From Rhynchopus euleeides (lineage: Eukaryota; Euglenozoa; Diplonemea; Diplonemida; Diplonemidae): 64,000 nucleotides of DNA. The position numbers were made by a program, and so were the translations under genes. The stretch is taken from NCBI GenBank assembly GCA_963210315.1, contig OY723256.1, positions 1,488,001 through 1,552,000 of the forward strand. Direction: 5' to 3'. The notes under the pieces were generated by a model. That model did not search any database and was not told the DNA's origin. It saw only the letters and a list, made by a program, of their open reading frames with translations. This document shows positions 1 through 12,179 of this stretch, one piece after another (within the stretch, counting starts at the first letter, position 1; each line of letters opens with the position of its first letter).

Positions 1-599
1 TATTGCACCGTTCAGTACCAGTGCTCTTGGGCCAGGCAAAGTAGACCGCAGCAACTACCAATTCTGGCACAATGGGTACCACGACAGCGCACTTCATGTG
101 TTCCCGGAATGTACAGCTCGTGTTGCAACAGTCGTTGTCAACACATCCCGGTTGTGGAGCACTGCTGCACAGGAATCACACGACCATCTGGACTGTTCCG
201 TACCTACAGGCAGCCTCCCGGTGCATGGTGGCAGGGAGGTATATATACAAGCCAGAACACATCGAAGACCTGGCTAATGCCACCTACATAGCGCCTGACA
301 CCCACCGGATGACGTGGTTGGCAAGCAACATGCATTGCAACCCTCAGATGTGGTGTGTTGGGGCATTTTCTTTTCCAACCTCCCACACAGTGGCACTGTA
401 CGGTACCAAACGGTGGCACAAAATTTAGGTACCCCAATTCGGGCACCTGAGGTGCCCGGAATGGTGGAAAAGTGGGGTTCGATGGGTTTCCGGACCGATC
501 TGGGGGGGTTTGGAGGGTTTACGGGGGCTTTGGGGCCTCTGCGCCGGTTTTTTGAAAAATCGTGTTTGTCCACGTAAAAGGGTGGCATTTGACCCCCCC
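1..599. mobile_element. Element A: right part of a G7TCA-ended TIR element (truncated by window start)
   Basis: Positions 1-599 are repeated in inverted orientation from 15441 to about 16042, and the inner 225-570 part is repeated again at 16227-16587. The element ends ...TTTGACCCCCCC at 599 and is followed by TA (600-601) and a poly-C tract, the same ending as E4. Its left end lies outside the window. The open frames in it recur in every copy and show no known domain, so I do not call them genes. Confidence 0.8.
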
Positions 600-601
600 T
601 A

Positions 602-2113
602 CCCCCCCCCCCCCCGCCTTCCCCGTATCTTCGTTCTCCGTGGTTGCCTCTGTGCGTGCCTGCCGCTGCTTTTATACTCTACATTCTTTGACGCATTCAG
701 CCTTCTCACGGAAAGCCATTCGGTTCTGGCGACGGTGCCCCGCACACCACCCTCTTCATCAAGTGTGAGTTGATGCAAGCGTGTGTGGAAGTGCCAAACG
801 CCAGCAGCACAATGATCGCAAGATAGGTGAAGAGAGAGAGGCAGTGTCGAAAGTGGCAATCTTGGAACCGAATGCCCCGCCTTGTGGCACTGCGAGTTAT
901 TCTAGACCCGGCCTTACCTTTCCTATATGATATGTGGCTCGCAAGAGTTCTTGGGTGCCTCACCACGGGGAGTTAGTGTCACTCACACGGTGGCCAGGAT
1001 GCCCGGGATATCCCGGGCGGGAGGAGGAAATGGGAGGACCCGAGTGGGAGCACCAACAGGTCCCGCCGGGCCTGCAGGCTTGATCTGTGCGTCCCGATGT
1101 ATCGAGTAGCAGCAATGTGTGATGCCGCCCTCTGATAAACAGAAGCCTTTTGTTGGAACGCGGCCCGACTCTTTCCGATTCATCTTCAAAGGTAAAGTTC
1201 TCTGAAGGGGTTTGCAGACGCGGTAACATATCGTGTGACCACATAGGGTCACAAACAGTGCCCCCTGGGGCATGCATTATCAGGATTTGATTTAGTGCCA
1301 GCTAGGCCATATGGTTTTGTCTGTATCTGTTGTCAAAAGTGCTGCGATTGTATAATCCGTCTTTTTTTTCTGTTTCTTCAGGTTGTTCCGTTCAAAATAA
1401 CCCCCTGTTGCTTGGTATCGTGCACAACGACACCGGGCATTTCATCTAAACAAATACAGTGATTCGATCACAGGATTAGGCTGCTAATCAGTATAGTTAT
1501 TTATTGAATGATCGGGTAAGCTATCAGCCCGTAATGCCCGACCCCCTACCGACAGGCTTTATGAGCCTGTCATGATGCGACTGCCCTGTGTCGGCACAGG
1601 CAATTCTCCCCACTTCTTCGTCCACACGATGATACTGCCTGTGCCTTTGCCCATTGCCTCTGTCCATCGCGAACAACACTCAATACAGGCAACGGCACTG
1701 CGGGGACACCGCCTGTGCTCCATAGGCACGGGGGAGCCCCCACAGTGCCCATAGGGCATAGACGTTCCGCGCAATTTGCTTTGTCCCAGGGTGTCTCGCG
1801 GTGCCCCCTTGTGCCCTGCTCGGCATCTCCCCCCTGCCCTCCCAGCGGGTGGAGAGGGTCGTGGCAGAAGGATCGCATCCAGCACATCGGCATGTGTCTG
1901 GCATATCCGATAAGGACGGCTCTGGCTGCGACAACATTTCGCACCATCCCCTCCCCCCTCCCCCCTTCCCACATCCCCCCCCCCCCCACCTGGCGCTGTT
2001 GAGATGCTGCCTGCAAACCTCCCACACTGTCACACACGACCCCTTTCATTCCACTGCCACACACACACCACAGCACCACTGCAGGGCGAGGGTAGCGCCC
2101 CCTCAGGGGCGCT
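602..2113. other. Intergenic, no gene seen
   Basis: Low-complexity spacer with poly-C tracts at 602-617 and around 1976-1988 and pyrimidine-rich DNA before the next gene. Open frames on both strands are short, overlap one another and show no domain or conserved motif. An AG (2105-2106, within cccctcag) after a pyrimidine-rich stretch lies 8 bases upstream of the next ATG and could be a trans-splice acceptor (inference). Confidence 0.6.
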
Positions 2114-5100
2114 ATGCGCCGCCGTATGGAGCACCTGCTGGAGCAGGCAGAGTCATACAGTGCGAGGCAGCGCGACGTATCGCCTCACCGCTTTCTCGAG
2201 GGAGATGCTGTGGAGTTTGCGTGCGACGTCGGGCAGCGCGGGCAGCTGGTGTGGGCCGCGGTGACACAGCGGCACTTCCGGGTGCTCGACTGCCAGAGCC
2301 ATGCCGTGTGCTTCGAGCTGGTGGCCCTGCAGGACATGGAGGCTGTGGTTGTCTCTGAGACCTCGCCGCAGGTGGGCCTGGCGCTGAAGGGTGAGGGCCC
2401 GGATGTGCTGTTCAGCGTGTCGAGCCAGGAGAACCGCGAGGTGCTTCTGGGCACACTCCTGCGGTGCCACGCGCAGGCATGCGGTGTGCGTGCCGTGCCT
2501 TTCCTCTGCCTGGAGGGGCAGTTCTCGCAGCACCTCCGCTCCACACGCGGCGAGCAGAAGAAGGCGCTGCCGCTCCCCGCGACACGGCACGACTACCTCT
2601 CTCTCTCGAAGAACGGATCTGTCAAAGCGAAGCTGCGGTCGCACGGCGACCTCTGCGTGCACTACACAGACAGGGTGGCGGAGGTTGTCGCCCTCGCCAA
2701 CCCCGAAGCGGGCAACGCGGATGTCGGTGCCGATACAAACTTCACAGTGTCGGAGCGGCTCAACGAGGCACCGCCCGAGAGGGTGTACGCCAAGCCGTCG
2801 AAGGTTGTCATCCTGTCCGACGCTGCGCTGTACCTTGCGGACAAGGCGGGGAAGGTGGAGTTCTGCTGCCCCGTGTCGTCGATACGCAAGGTGGGGTTCT
2901 CCAAGCTGCAGCCCCCAGGGGAGGGTGGGCAGCAGCAGCAGCAGGGCGCCGCAGCGCCGGTGGTGCACCTCTTCCACCTGTCGCTGGCGCACGACCCGCA
3001 GCGCCACCCCGACGCGTATGTTTTTGCGGCGAAGCGGGGTGAGGGCCTCGTGTCTGAGCTGCGGGAGGTGCTGCACGGCCAGGGCACAGAGGTGGTGAAT
3101 TTCACAGGCGTCGCGGCGCCGCAGGCATCGCCCCCGCCGCCGTACCGCAGCGGGGGGGGCGCCGCGCAGGCGTCGCCCGTGGCGCTGCCCTCCCCCGAGC
3201 CCCCGCTGCAGGCGCACACACCCAGCGACGCGGCGTGCGCTGTGTCGGTGTCGCCCCCCTCCACAGCCGCAGCCTCGCCGCTGCACCCGCTATCTGACGG
3301 CAAGGCGCAGGCACGCTCCCCTCTGGCAGAGGTCGGCAACACGCTCCCCCAGGGCGCTGCTGAGGGCGAGCGCATGCGCCGCGTCGCCATGTGCGAAGCG
3401 AGCATCGCAGAGCAGCTCCTGTCGGACCGGCGGCGCGAGGCCATGCTGGGCCACCTCTTCGGTGCCGCAGGCACCAACGCCGCCGCATCCCGGATGAACG
3501 CCCTCTCCAGCCCGACACCCTCGCCGCGCCGCGACGCCCTCGAGCCCACCCAGGTGCTGCAGCCGCTGTCGGCATCCCCTGCGGACCTCAGCGCCATGCC
3601 AGGCTTCGACCCCCGCCCCCTCCACGGCGCCTCCACCGTCTCGCCGTCCCCCCGGGTCGACGCCCACGACGCCGCAACGGCCTGCCTGAGCAGCCGCACA
3701 GCCAAGTCGGCAGAACACCGCTCCGCCTCCGCAGGCATGGGGCAGGAGGGGGAGCCCCCTGCTTCTGCTGCCGCCTCTGCCCCCGCCCCTGCGCACGCGC
3801 AGCAGAGGTCGCCCATCCAGGCTGCTGCGCAGCCGTCGTCGCGGCAGCTGTTTGGTGATGATTTCACCGACGACGACGACATCATCACAGCAACGCTGTC
3901 CGCAGGGCGGCCTGCTCCACACTGCGACAGGGAGGCGAGCCCCCCCCCGCCGGCAGAGGCGGGTGAAACGGCGGCAGAGGCGCATCTAAGGGGCCAGCTT
4001 GCGGAGGCCACGGCCCGCCTGTCCGCACACATCGAGGCGAATGCCGCGATGCGGCAGGCGCTGAGCGATGCCTTCAGCGCCATGCCCACCGAGGGGGGTG
4101 GCGAGGTGCCCGCAGATTCTCCCGCCCAGCTGTTGAAGGGCTTCCTCCCCGCAGGCAGCGAGCAGACCAGTGAGTACTTCGTGATGCTGCAGGGCGCGCT
4201 GCGGCAGTCGCACTGCGCAGCGTCAGACCCACCCCTGCCCCTCGTGCAGCAGTCGCGTGCTGAGCTGGCCTCCCTGGTTGCGCTGAAGGAGGCGGAGGTG
4301 GAGGACTTGAAGGAGCGACTCGGGGAGGGCAGGCGCGGTGCGAAGGAACCGGCAGCGCCCACCAAGCGCGGCGCCGAGAAGCCCGAGAGGGGCGGAGCGG
4401 GTGCGGCGGGCGGCAGGCCCGGGTCGAAGAAACCCACTTCCACAGGCCTCTCGGGGAGCTCGGTGAAGCAGCTGCAGCAGAGGGTGGCGCAGAAAGGCTC
4501 GCTCGCCGAGGCAGCTGTGGCGTACGCCCGCTGTGCAGAGCGCAGGCTGAACCACATCGGGCAGCAGCGCTACGCCGAACGCATCGCCTCCCTCGAGACT
4601 GCGCTGCGTGAGCTCACGCCTCACTCCGCAGAGCTGCCCGCCTCCGTCTCGCCTGCCTCCAGGAGGAGCGTGACGCCCGATCGCGGGTCTGTCGATCCCC
4701 TGAGGGCTCGCCTGGCGCAGGGGGAGTACGACCGGCAGGAGCTGAAGCGGCGCCTGGAGGACTGCGAGGCGGGGAGGCAGGCTGCGGAGCGCCAGATGGA
4801 GCACGTCCGCAAGCAGGGTGCGAAGGTTGCGGCGGACATCATAGAGAAGGCGAAGGAGAAGGCGGAGGAGCTGTCGGCTGATGCGAGCTCTGCGAGGCTT
4901 CATCTGGGGGAGGCGGTGCGGACGGTGGAGGCGCTGCAGATGGAGTTGGAGAGGCAGAAGGCGGATTCAGCGAGGAGGCTTGCGGAGCAGTCGCGGAGGG
5001 CCATGTCTGTCGAGAGTGAGCTGCGCCGTGTGTATGAGTCGAGCATTGCTGAGATCGAGGAGCGGGCGCAGCAGCATGAGAGGCGTGTCAGTCGTGCCCA

Positions 5101-7345
5101 GGCCCAGCTGCTTCAGGACCTGCAGGCTAAGGAGGGTGAGCTGCACCTGCTGCTGCAGCAAGGTGATGTGAAGGGCGATGCCCGGTCTGCGGCCTTCTGC
5201 TCCTCGCTGTCGGATCAGCTGCGTGTGGAGCGGGAGAAGTCGGAGCACCTCGCCTCGCAGCTGCGCCTCGCCAGCATGCAGGTGGAGACGCTGTGTGTGG
5301 AGGCGGCCCGTTCGCCCGACCCGTTTGCCCTGCTGGAGGGGGGTGGCGGGGTGCCGTCGGGCATGCCTGCCGGGCTGATCCAGAAGATCGGGGATCTGGA
5401 GGGGCGTGTGGCGTCGCGCGATGCGCTCATCAAGGAGCTGCGCATGGAGCTGCAGAAGCACGAGCCGCATGGTGTGGGGGGCGTGTCGCCCGTGCGGCAT
5501 GCCGTGGGTGTGGGGGATGTGCGCCTGCAGCCCTTCACGGCACTGCGGAAGCTGGAGGAACAGGAGGCGACCGTGCAGTCGCTGTCGGAGCTGAACCGCA
5601 TGCTGCAGAACAAGGTATCCCTTTTGTGACTTTAAAGCAGGGGCTTTGTGTGGGGTGTGTGTGATGCGGGTGTGCCAAGCCGTTGTCGTTTATGCCTGAA
5701 TGTACGCTTGTCTTAAAGACTCTTTGCTTCTGCCCACCCCCCCTGTTCTCCTCAGGTGTCGCGCCTGGACAGCGAGCGCACTGTGCTTGATCGCAAGGTG
5801 GCTGACATGGCGGATCAGCTGGAAAGCACTGAACGCCATTGCAACGTCGCAGTGATGAAGGTATGAAGGCAGCTGTGTCGAGGCGACATGCAAGATGGGA
5901 AGCATGACATGCCGCAAGACATATGTACCCTTTCCGCACGTCGCCAGCACACCCCTTTGTGGGCTTTTAGGATGCCTATGCGAGGGCTGTGCCAACATGG
6001 CAGTCGGAGTATTTAACAGCCAGGCCATCAGGAGGTGTTTTCCCTGAACCCCATCCTTGTTGCGAACCACCCCCACCACAAAACCCACTCCATCAGGTCA
6101 AAAACGAACTGAGCGAGGAGAAGCAGCGTGCGATGGACGCAAGGGCGAGGCTCGAGGCACGGTCGAAGGCGCTTGAAACAGGGCTGCTGCTGAAGGCACT
6201 GGTGGAGGAGGCGTGCCATGCCGATGAAGGCCACGAGGCAGGGGCCCCGCTGTCCGTCCAGGGCGAGAGTGCCAGGTGGATCACCAGCCTGCTGCCGAAG
6301 CCCATCGCGCAGGAGGACAGCAGGCGCCCATCCGCGTCTGCCTCCAGCGCAGCGGCACAGGCGGCTGATAAATACGACGCACTCATGGAGGACCATCTCC
6401 GCTGCAAGGCACAGCTGGCGAAAGCACAGGAGCATATCGATAAGTCCGCTGTGTCCAACGCACGGCTGTCGCGTCAGGCCAAGTTGCTGCAGCGTGACAT
6501 CGACAGTGCGAAGACCAGCAGCGAGCAGAAGGGTGATGAGGTGCAGTCGCTCCAGGATGAGGTCGCCAAGCTCAAGACCCGCCTCGGTGACGCGAGGCGT
6601 GGGTTCGAAGAGGCGGCGGCGGAGCGCGAGACCCTCATCAGCGACCTGCAGGTGTGCCGGCAGCGCCTCGACGAGCAGAACATCGCTGAGCTGGAGCGGA
6701 AGCTGCTGCGCAGCACCGACCAGTTTGAGGAGCTCAACAAACACTTCGAGTCTGAGCGGCGCAGGGCAGAGCAGGTGCAGCAGGCGTATGCCTCGCTGGA
6801 GGCAGAGCACAAGCACGTCATGGCGCAGAACGACGAGCTGCGCCGCACTGTCGATGACACCGTGGCAGAGGTGGACCAGCTGAAGAAGGAGCTCGCTACA
6901 CAGCAGGCGGTGCACGAGAGACGGCACCAAGAGAGCATCAGGGACGCCATCGAGAAGGCGATGCATGAGATGGGTGTCGGCTTTGCGAACAGCGGGCGCA
7001 GCGCGCCGTCGGTGTCGCCCACGCCTTCTGCCTCTGCCTCCCGGGCGGGGCGGGAGGCGCCGTCTTCCCAGGAGCAGGAGCCGCAGGCTCTCGACATGTC
7101 GTGCGGCACCACAGAGGACGGCGCGGGGTCTGCCGCGTGGCACTCCCCCGAGATGGAGAAGATTGCGACGATCCGTTCGTCGCTGAAGCAGAACCCGTCG
7201 CTGGACAACTCGCGGATCGACCGGTGTGTGGCACGGCTGTGCAGTGCGCTGCACCATCCTGAGGAGAAAGCGGAGAAGCCGGCGGGCGGAGCTCCTGCAG
7301 CCAGCCCGGCGCCGCCGCGCGCTCCCTCAAATGCAGGGCGCAAGA

Positions 7346-7377
<32 letters not shown>

Positions 7378-7810
7378 GGGGTTCAGCCCGCCGCACCTGC
7401 AGCTGCATCGTCGTATGCGATGCGGTACAGCATGAGCAAGAAGCAGGGCAATGCCGCACCGCTGTCGTCGGCACCGTCGCCGCCTGTGGCGCCCCACAAA
7501 AAGCTGCGTGACAGGGCACGGCAGGAGGTGAAGGCAGTTGACAATGCGGTTGAGGACTTCCCCGCAGTAGACATGGAGGGTCGTGGTGCGGAGTCGCCCT
7601 CGCCACGCATCAAGTCTCATGAGGTGTGCCCCAGCTGCTGTGAAAAGTGTGCGTGTTGTGGGGGTGTTGTGGGAGGTGGAAGAACCGTTGGGGACAGTGC
7701 AGATCAATCAGCCCCTGACTATGTTTGTCTTCACCACCCTTCCTCTACAGACCGCTGCCCTGTACGCGAAATTGGGGCTCAGCCAGCTGGCGCCCTTTGC
7801 TGCGACGTGA
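2114..7810 (+). CDS. Large coiled-coil protein, 4 exons, about 1730 aa
   Basis: I place exons at 2114-5614, 5756-5860, 6097-7623 and 7751-7810, all joined in phase 0, with donors GTATCC, GTATGA and GTGTGC and acceptors CTCAG, ATCAG and TACAG. The first ~330 residues look globular. Residues ~340-660 are Ser/Pro/Ala-rich and probably disordered. From ~660 to ~1440 there is long heptad-rich coiled coil (Leu/Glu/Arg/Gln/Lys), continuous across the first two splice junctions, which supports them. A polyQ run (around 7347-7378) and another disordered stretch follow. The last exon gives a short helical end (TAALYAKLGLSQLAPFAAT). The family is not recognised. Architecture suggests a cytoskeletal, basal-body or flagellar scaffold (inference). 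ATG 2114 is the first in-frame Met after a candidate acceptor; Met at 2126 is an alternative. Confidence 0.85.
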
Positions 7811-8374
7811 CCTTAGAGCCAAAAGGGGGTGGTGTGGTGTGGTGCGTGGGGGGGGGGGAGGGGGGGGCAACCGCCATCCGCCATCTACTCACCCATCCAC
7901 CCACCCCCTCCCCATCCCCGCCCCCTCCTCCCTTTTGCCTTTCCGCTGCCTGGCGCTCTGGCCCTGTTGCTTGCCGATCGGCGAGGCTTGTGCCGTGCAG
8001 AGTGCAGGGCAGTAGACCCATTTCCCCCACTCCCCTGCCAACCAGGCAGTGGGCGTGTGTAGCGGGGTAGAGTTCTAACACAGATGCACCAAACTTTTTT
8101 TGAGTCTGTTTTTTTTTGTTGTAGATCCTCGGGCCGGAGTTTTGCAGTTACTATTCCCCCACAGCTCCTCTCGAAGAGCTCAGTAAGAAGGCCGCTTAGA
8201 TTGCAGGGGGTAGGTAGTGGGCATTGGCGCGGTGCGGCCAACACAGTGCGATGCAGATTTACTGTCGCCCCTCCCCTTCTCCCCCCCATGACCTTGGTTC
8301 GCACGCGCCGCGTCTTCAGTGTGTGGCGACGCTTGGCTGTCACACCAACCCTGGTTGCAGGCGTCCTTAGCACA
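7811..8374. other. Intergenic, no gene seen
   Basis: Spacer with G-runs, C-runs and T-rich tracts (for example around 8093-8123). No supported gene. The pyrimidine-rich region before 8374 ending in ttgcag and ccttag could serve trans-splicing of the next gene (inference). Confidence 0.55.
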
Positions 8375-9534
8375 ATGCGTATTCTTATCCAGACGGATCG
8401 GGAGCAGGTGGCGATCGCTGCGTCAGAGCATATCATCAAGGTATGTGTCAGGTTTTGTGGGTGTTGGTGGTCGCATGAAGAGTAAGGGGGTGATCGGTGT
8501 GGTCTGTACTGCAGCAAAAACAACATTTGTGGATGTTGGTGGCTATGTAGGACTGTGATTCTCCTGTTTTGTGCGGTGTTGCCGGTGCCGTGTTGCATAT
8601 GCCATCACCTGCAGCGTATCAATGACTTCGACCCGACGCCAGACCGCCCGTTTGTGCTGGGGCTGCCGACTGGGAGTACGCCTGAGAAGACTTATCAGAA
8701 GCTGATCCAGGCGCACCGTGCAGGGCGTGTGTCCTTCAAGAACTGTGTGACCTTCAACATGGATGAGTACGTTGGGCTGCCCGAGGATCACCCCGAGAGC
8801 TACCACTCATTCATGTTCAACAACTTCTTCTCCTTTGTCGACGTGCCGCGTGAGAACATCAACATCCTGGATGGCAACGCCACAGACCTTGCTGCCGAGT
8901 GCCAGAGGTACGAAGACAAGATCAAGCAGTACGGTGGGATCCACCTGTTCATGGGGGGCCTGGGGCATGACGGGCACATCGCCTTTAACGAGCCCGGGTC
9001 TGCTCTGCAGTCGCGCACGCGCGTCAAGTCTCTCAACCGCGAGACTATCGAAGCCAACTCGCGTTTCTTCGGCAACGACCCGACCAAGGTGCCCACCATG
9101 GCGCTGACGGTGGGTATCGGCACCATCCTGGACGCACGCGAAGTGCTGTTCCTGGTGACAGGCACCAACAAGGCCCTGGCACTGTCCAACTGCATCGAGG
9201 GCGCCGTCACCCACATGTGGACGGGGTCTGCCCTGCAGATGCACCCGAAGGCCACCATCGTCTGTGACGAGGATGCAACACTGGAGCTGCGCGTCCGCAC
9301 GGTGCGCTACTTCCGTGACCTGCAGAGGTCTGAGCAGGAGCTGGAGAAGCGGCAGGTATGGCGCACGGGCTTCGGGCTTTGCAGGCGGTGCCCTGCACAT
9401 CCAGCAAAAAAAGCAATTGTCAGCACGCCATTGGTTTGCTTTCACTCCTCTATACAGCGCGTGTGTGTGTGCACATAATAGTATAATTTCTCCCATCACT
9501 GCCTCTCACCACACAGGACCGTGCGAAGATCTGA
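8375..9534 (+). CDS. GNPDA: Glucosamine-6-phosphate isomerase/deaminase, 3 exons, 274 aa
   Basis: Catalyses glucosamine-6-phosphate + H2O to fructose-6-phosphate + ammonia, linking amino-sugar turnover to glycolysis; cytosolic in known members. Exons are 8375-8440, 8615-9355 and 9517-9534, all phase 0, with donors GTATGT and GTATGG and acceptors TGCAG and CACAG. The spliced protein opens [17 protein letters not shown], typical of the family. The sugar-phosphate loop LPTGSTP is at 39-45, NMDEY at 70-74 (catalytic Asp72), and [13 protein letters not shown] at 137-149 supplies Asp141, His143 and Glu148, the same numbers as in the E. coli enzyme. Length matches animal GNPDA (about 270-290 aa). 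Starting at an in-frame codon inside intron 1 would lose the conserved N-terminus, so the first exon is needed. The gene appears complete and active. Confidence 0.95.
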
Positions 9535-11454
9535 GAAGCTTCGTTGCCCATTAGGTCTCGGACGCGCTCCCTGCAATTTGAGTGACATGCATGAGATCGA
9601 CTTTGCCCCCCCCTTGCGTTTCTACACCACTGACCTACTGCGACTCTTGTTGCTATGACACCCCCACTTCACCCCCTCGCTTTCAAGTTTCATCGCCAGG
9701 GAAACCCCCTCCCCCCCCCCCCTCTCGTGTGATCTCAGGGAAATGAACTTCGGGTGAGGAAAACCCCTCACCTGCTTCACTCCTCGGAAGTTACGGCACA
9801 CCTCTTCGGAACGACTCGATGAGCCAGTCTCATGAGATTCGCCTTCCGCGCCCCCCCCCCCCCCCACGTTATGTTTCTTTCTTGCATAGCTTCTGCTGCG
9901 CATCCCACCATGCTGTCTTTATGTGTTGTTTGTGTGGCGTCGTGTGATCCTCGTGATGTGTCCGTCTCCCCACCCCATCCCCAGACAACGCTATACACTT
10001 TGTGTGCCTCAAGGCTCTATACATTGGCACGGCCCTCCTATTGCCACAGCAATTGTGTCAGGGCCACAGCCCTTGCCTTCCCCCCCCTCCTCCATATCCC
10101 CTCTCCCCACTTGCTGCACACACGCGTGGCCTGGAATCACTCCTTGCTTTTAGTGCTGGCCAAAGGCGTTGCGTGTGTGTGATGCGAGATACAACCCAAT
10201 GCTGAGCCATATCCACTGGTAATCCCTGCCTGAGTCCACCCACCTCCTGGCTTCTCTCTCTCTCTCTCTCTCTCTCTCCCTTTCCCTCACCCTCTAAATC
10301 GATTTTCCATCGGGTTCACGCCTGGCGTGCTGCTGGGTGTCCCCAGCCAGCCCAGGCATAGCCAAGCTCGAGCGGACAACACCTAGCCCCTACCACCCCC
10401 CCCTTTCACCACCGCTGCCTTTTTTGCGAGCTGCCGCGACCCGCTGGCAGCGCTGATCCGATGGGCGTGGGGTGGGGGGGGGGGGTGGGAGTGTGCTGTG
10501 AGGGGCAAGAGAGGAATATCAAGGATAGGCAGAGAGACGGAGGTGCTTTGGGGTGGCACGACATGCGGGTCGGGGGGCAGATTGGCGGGAAGAGGGGTGG
10601 GGTGGGGGGTGACGGGGTGGTATTCCATCCGACAAGGCGCCAAGCAGCACTCTGGTTGTGGGGCTGTGGTGGTGGTGGTGATGGTGTGTTTGTGTTGTGC
10701 GTGTGTGATGTTGTCCCGCTGTTTGCCGCGATTCTTCTCCTTTGGCGTGTGGTCTGCTGTGGGGACGGGCGGTGGTGCAAAAGGCAAGGCCCGATGCACC
10801 CATTTGGTAGCCGCTCTTTTTCTTGGGGGGGGGGTGATTCTGCTGTGTGCTGTGTGAGGCACGTCATCTGGTTGACAGGCAGAGCCCCCCTTCGTGGTTG
10901 TGTGTCAATCACTTCTTCGAATAGTTACGAGCGCCGGAGCGAAGCCCCGTCGCAGTGAAATATCGGGGGGAGGTCGTCCGGTTCGAGCTTGAGGATCAAC
11001 AGCTTCATGCCACTTCACAGTGCCTTCGCCGCCTTTCGGCATGTCTCAAGAGACAACGCGCGAAAAGGGGCTGTTCTTTACAGTTGCTGCAGAGGTTGAT
11101 TCGACCTGATGCGTAATGTGTACGATTTTATTCTTTTGAGCAAGCAGCATCAGCAAAAAAAAACGTTCCAACCACCCAATCAAGTCTGATCCTAAATCGG
11201 AGTAAGTATAAGAGATTCGGCCAAAATATATTTTTTTCCTTTATTTTTTTCCTTTTGGTTCTGAGCCAAGTAACATGGACCAATAAAATTTCTGGAGAAA
11301 AAGAAATACCATGGCGTGAGCCACGGATTCGAACGATTCAAATAAAGCCATTATCGGGAGGGAAAAAAATGGGACCAAAAATGGGGGAAGTGGGGGCTGG
11401 GTGGGCCCGCCCCCACAGACCATGGCCTCCACCTGGCTTCCAGTGACTGCCTCC
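9535..11454. other. Intergenic, low complexity, no gene seen
   Basis: Poly-C tracts (around 9713-9723 and 9850-9866), a CT microsatellite and a G-rich stretch around 10460-10700. Open frames on either strand here are compositional artefacts of G/C runs. From ~10900 the base composition changes and becomes less GC-rich, with A-runs near 11155, marking the edge of the accessory island. Confidence 0.55.
10252..10279. repeat. CT microsatellite
   Basis: Uninterrupted TC dinucleotide run of about 27 bases in an intergenic spacer. Confidence 0.9.
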
Positions 11455-11930
11455 CGCGCGGCACTGGGTTCCTACCTGATGTCGGAGTGATCCACACCGA
11501 GTTCATCTTGGAAGGTACAGATGTTCACTACCGTGGCCTCCGGCGGCTGGGGGGCTCCGCCCCCCAGACCCCCCATGCAGACCAGCGGCGTGTGCTGGCT
11601 TGTCCTTATGCGACTGGGGTTCTTCGCTACCGTCAAGTTTTCGTCAAAGTTCGGCGATTTCCTCCAATACATACAGAGGAGGAAATGCACCAACACACTC
11701 GTCTGACTGCTTCTGCCCGCGCAACACTGGTTCCGACCTGATGTCGGAGCGATCCACACCGAGTTCAGCTCGGAAGTTCACTACCGTGGCCTCCGGCGGC
11801 TGGGGGGCTCCGCCCCCCAGACCCCCCTGTGGCTTGTGCTTGTCCTTATGCGACTGGGGGGTTCTTCGCTACCGCCAGGTTTTCGTCAAAGTTCCGCGAT
11901 TTCCTCGGATGCATACATAGGCTGTGACGG
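11455..11930. repeat. Tandem repeat, two ~262-bp units, related to element K
   Basis: Two copies (about 11455-11717 and 11718-11920) share 'acctgatgtcggag', 'gatccacaccgagttca', 'ttcactaccgtggcctccgg', the palindrome CTGGGGGGCTCCGCCCCCCAG, and 'cttgtccttatgcgactgggg'. The core 'ttcactaccgtggcctcc' plus the GC palindrome recurs, inverted, twice inside the hAT-like element K (around 51485-51540 and 51640-51706), so this is probably a relic of a related element. No coding capacity is evident. Confidence 0.8.
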
Positions 11931-12179
11931 GCGCTGTGAAAACAAAATGACCCCACCACGATCCGCACCGAGCTCAAAAATGCAAATAAAGGCGGAAAAA
12001 GGGGGGGGAACGGGGAAAAAGGGAGAAGGAAAAAAAGCCGGAGTAAATTTTCAGGATTTTGGCCGAAAAACCCCGGTGTAAGGATCATACATGCACCCAA
12101 CGACAAACCCAACAGAAAAATTGAGAAACGAACCGAACCAAAGTGAAAGGCGAAGCCTCCCCGCCCCCCCCCCCCCCTA

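Noticed and set aside
1559-2079. Overlapping minus-strand frames in the first spacer
   Set aside because: Several frames overlap with no domain; antisense to the direction of all host genes and without splice or start context.
2662-4557. 631-codon open frame on the minus strand
   Set aside because: Shadow of the + strand coiled-coil gene, caused by GC-rich third positions; composition Ser/Ala/Arg without domain, while the + frame shows splice continuity and heptads.
10461-10958. 165-codon + strand frame
   Set aside because: Gly/Val/Cys-rich low complexity produced by G-runs; no Met context, domain or homologue-like motif.
11281-11345. tRNA-like T-arm (ggattcgaac on the minus strand, near gtggctcacgcca)
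   Set aside because: The T-stem does not pair, and no matching D-arm or anticodon arm is visible at the right distances.
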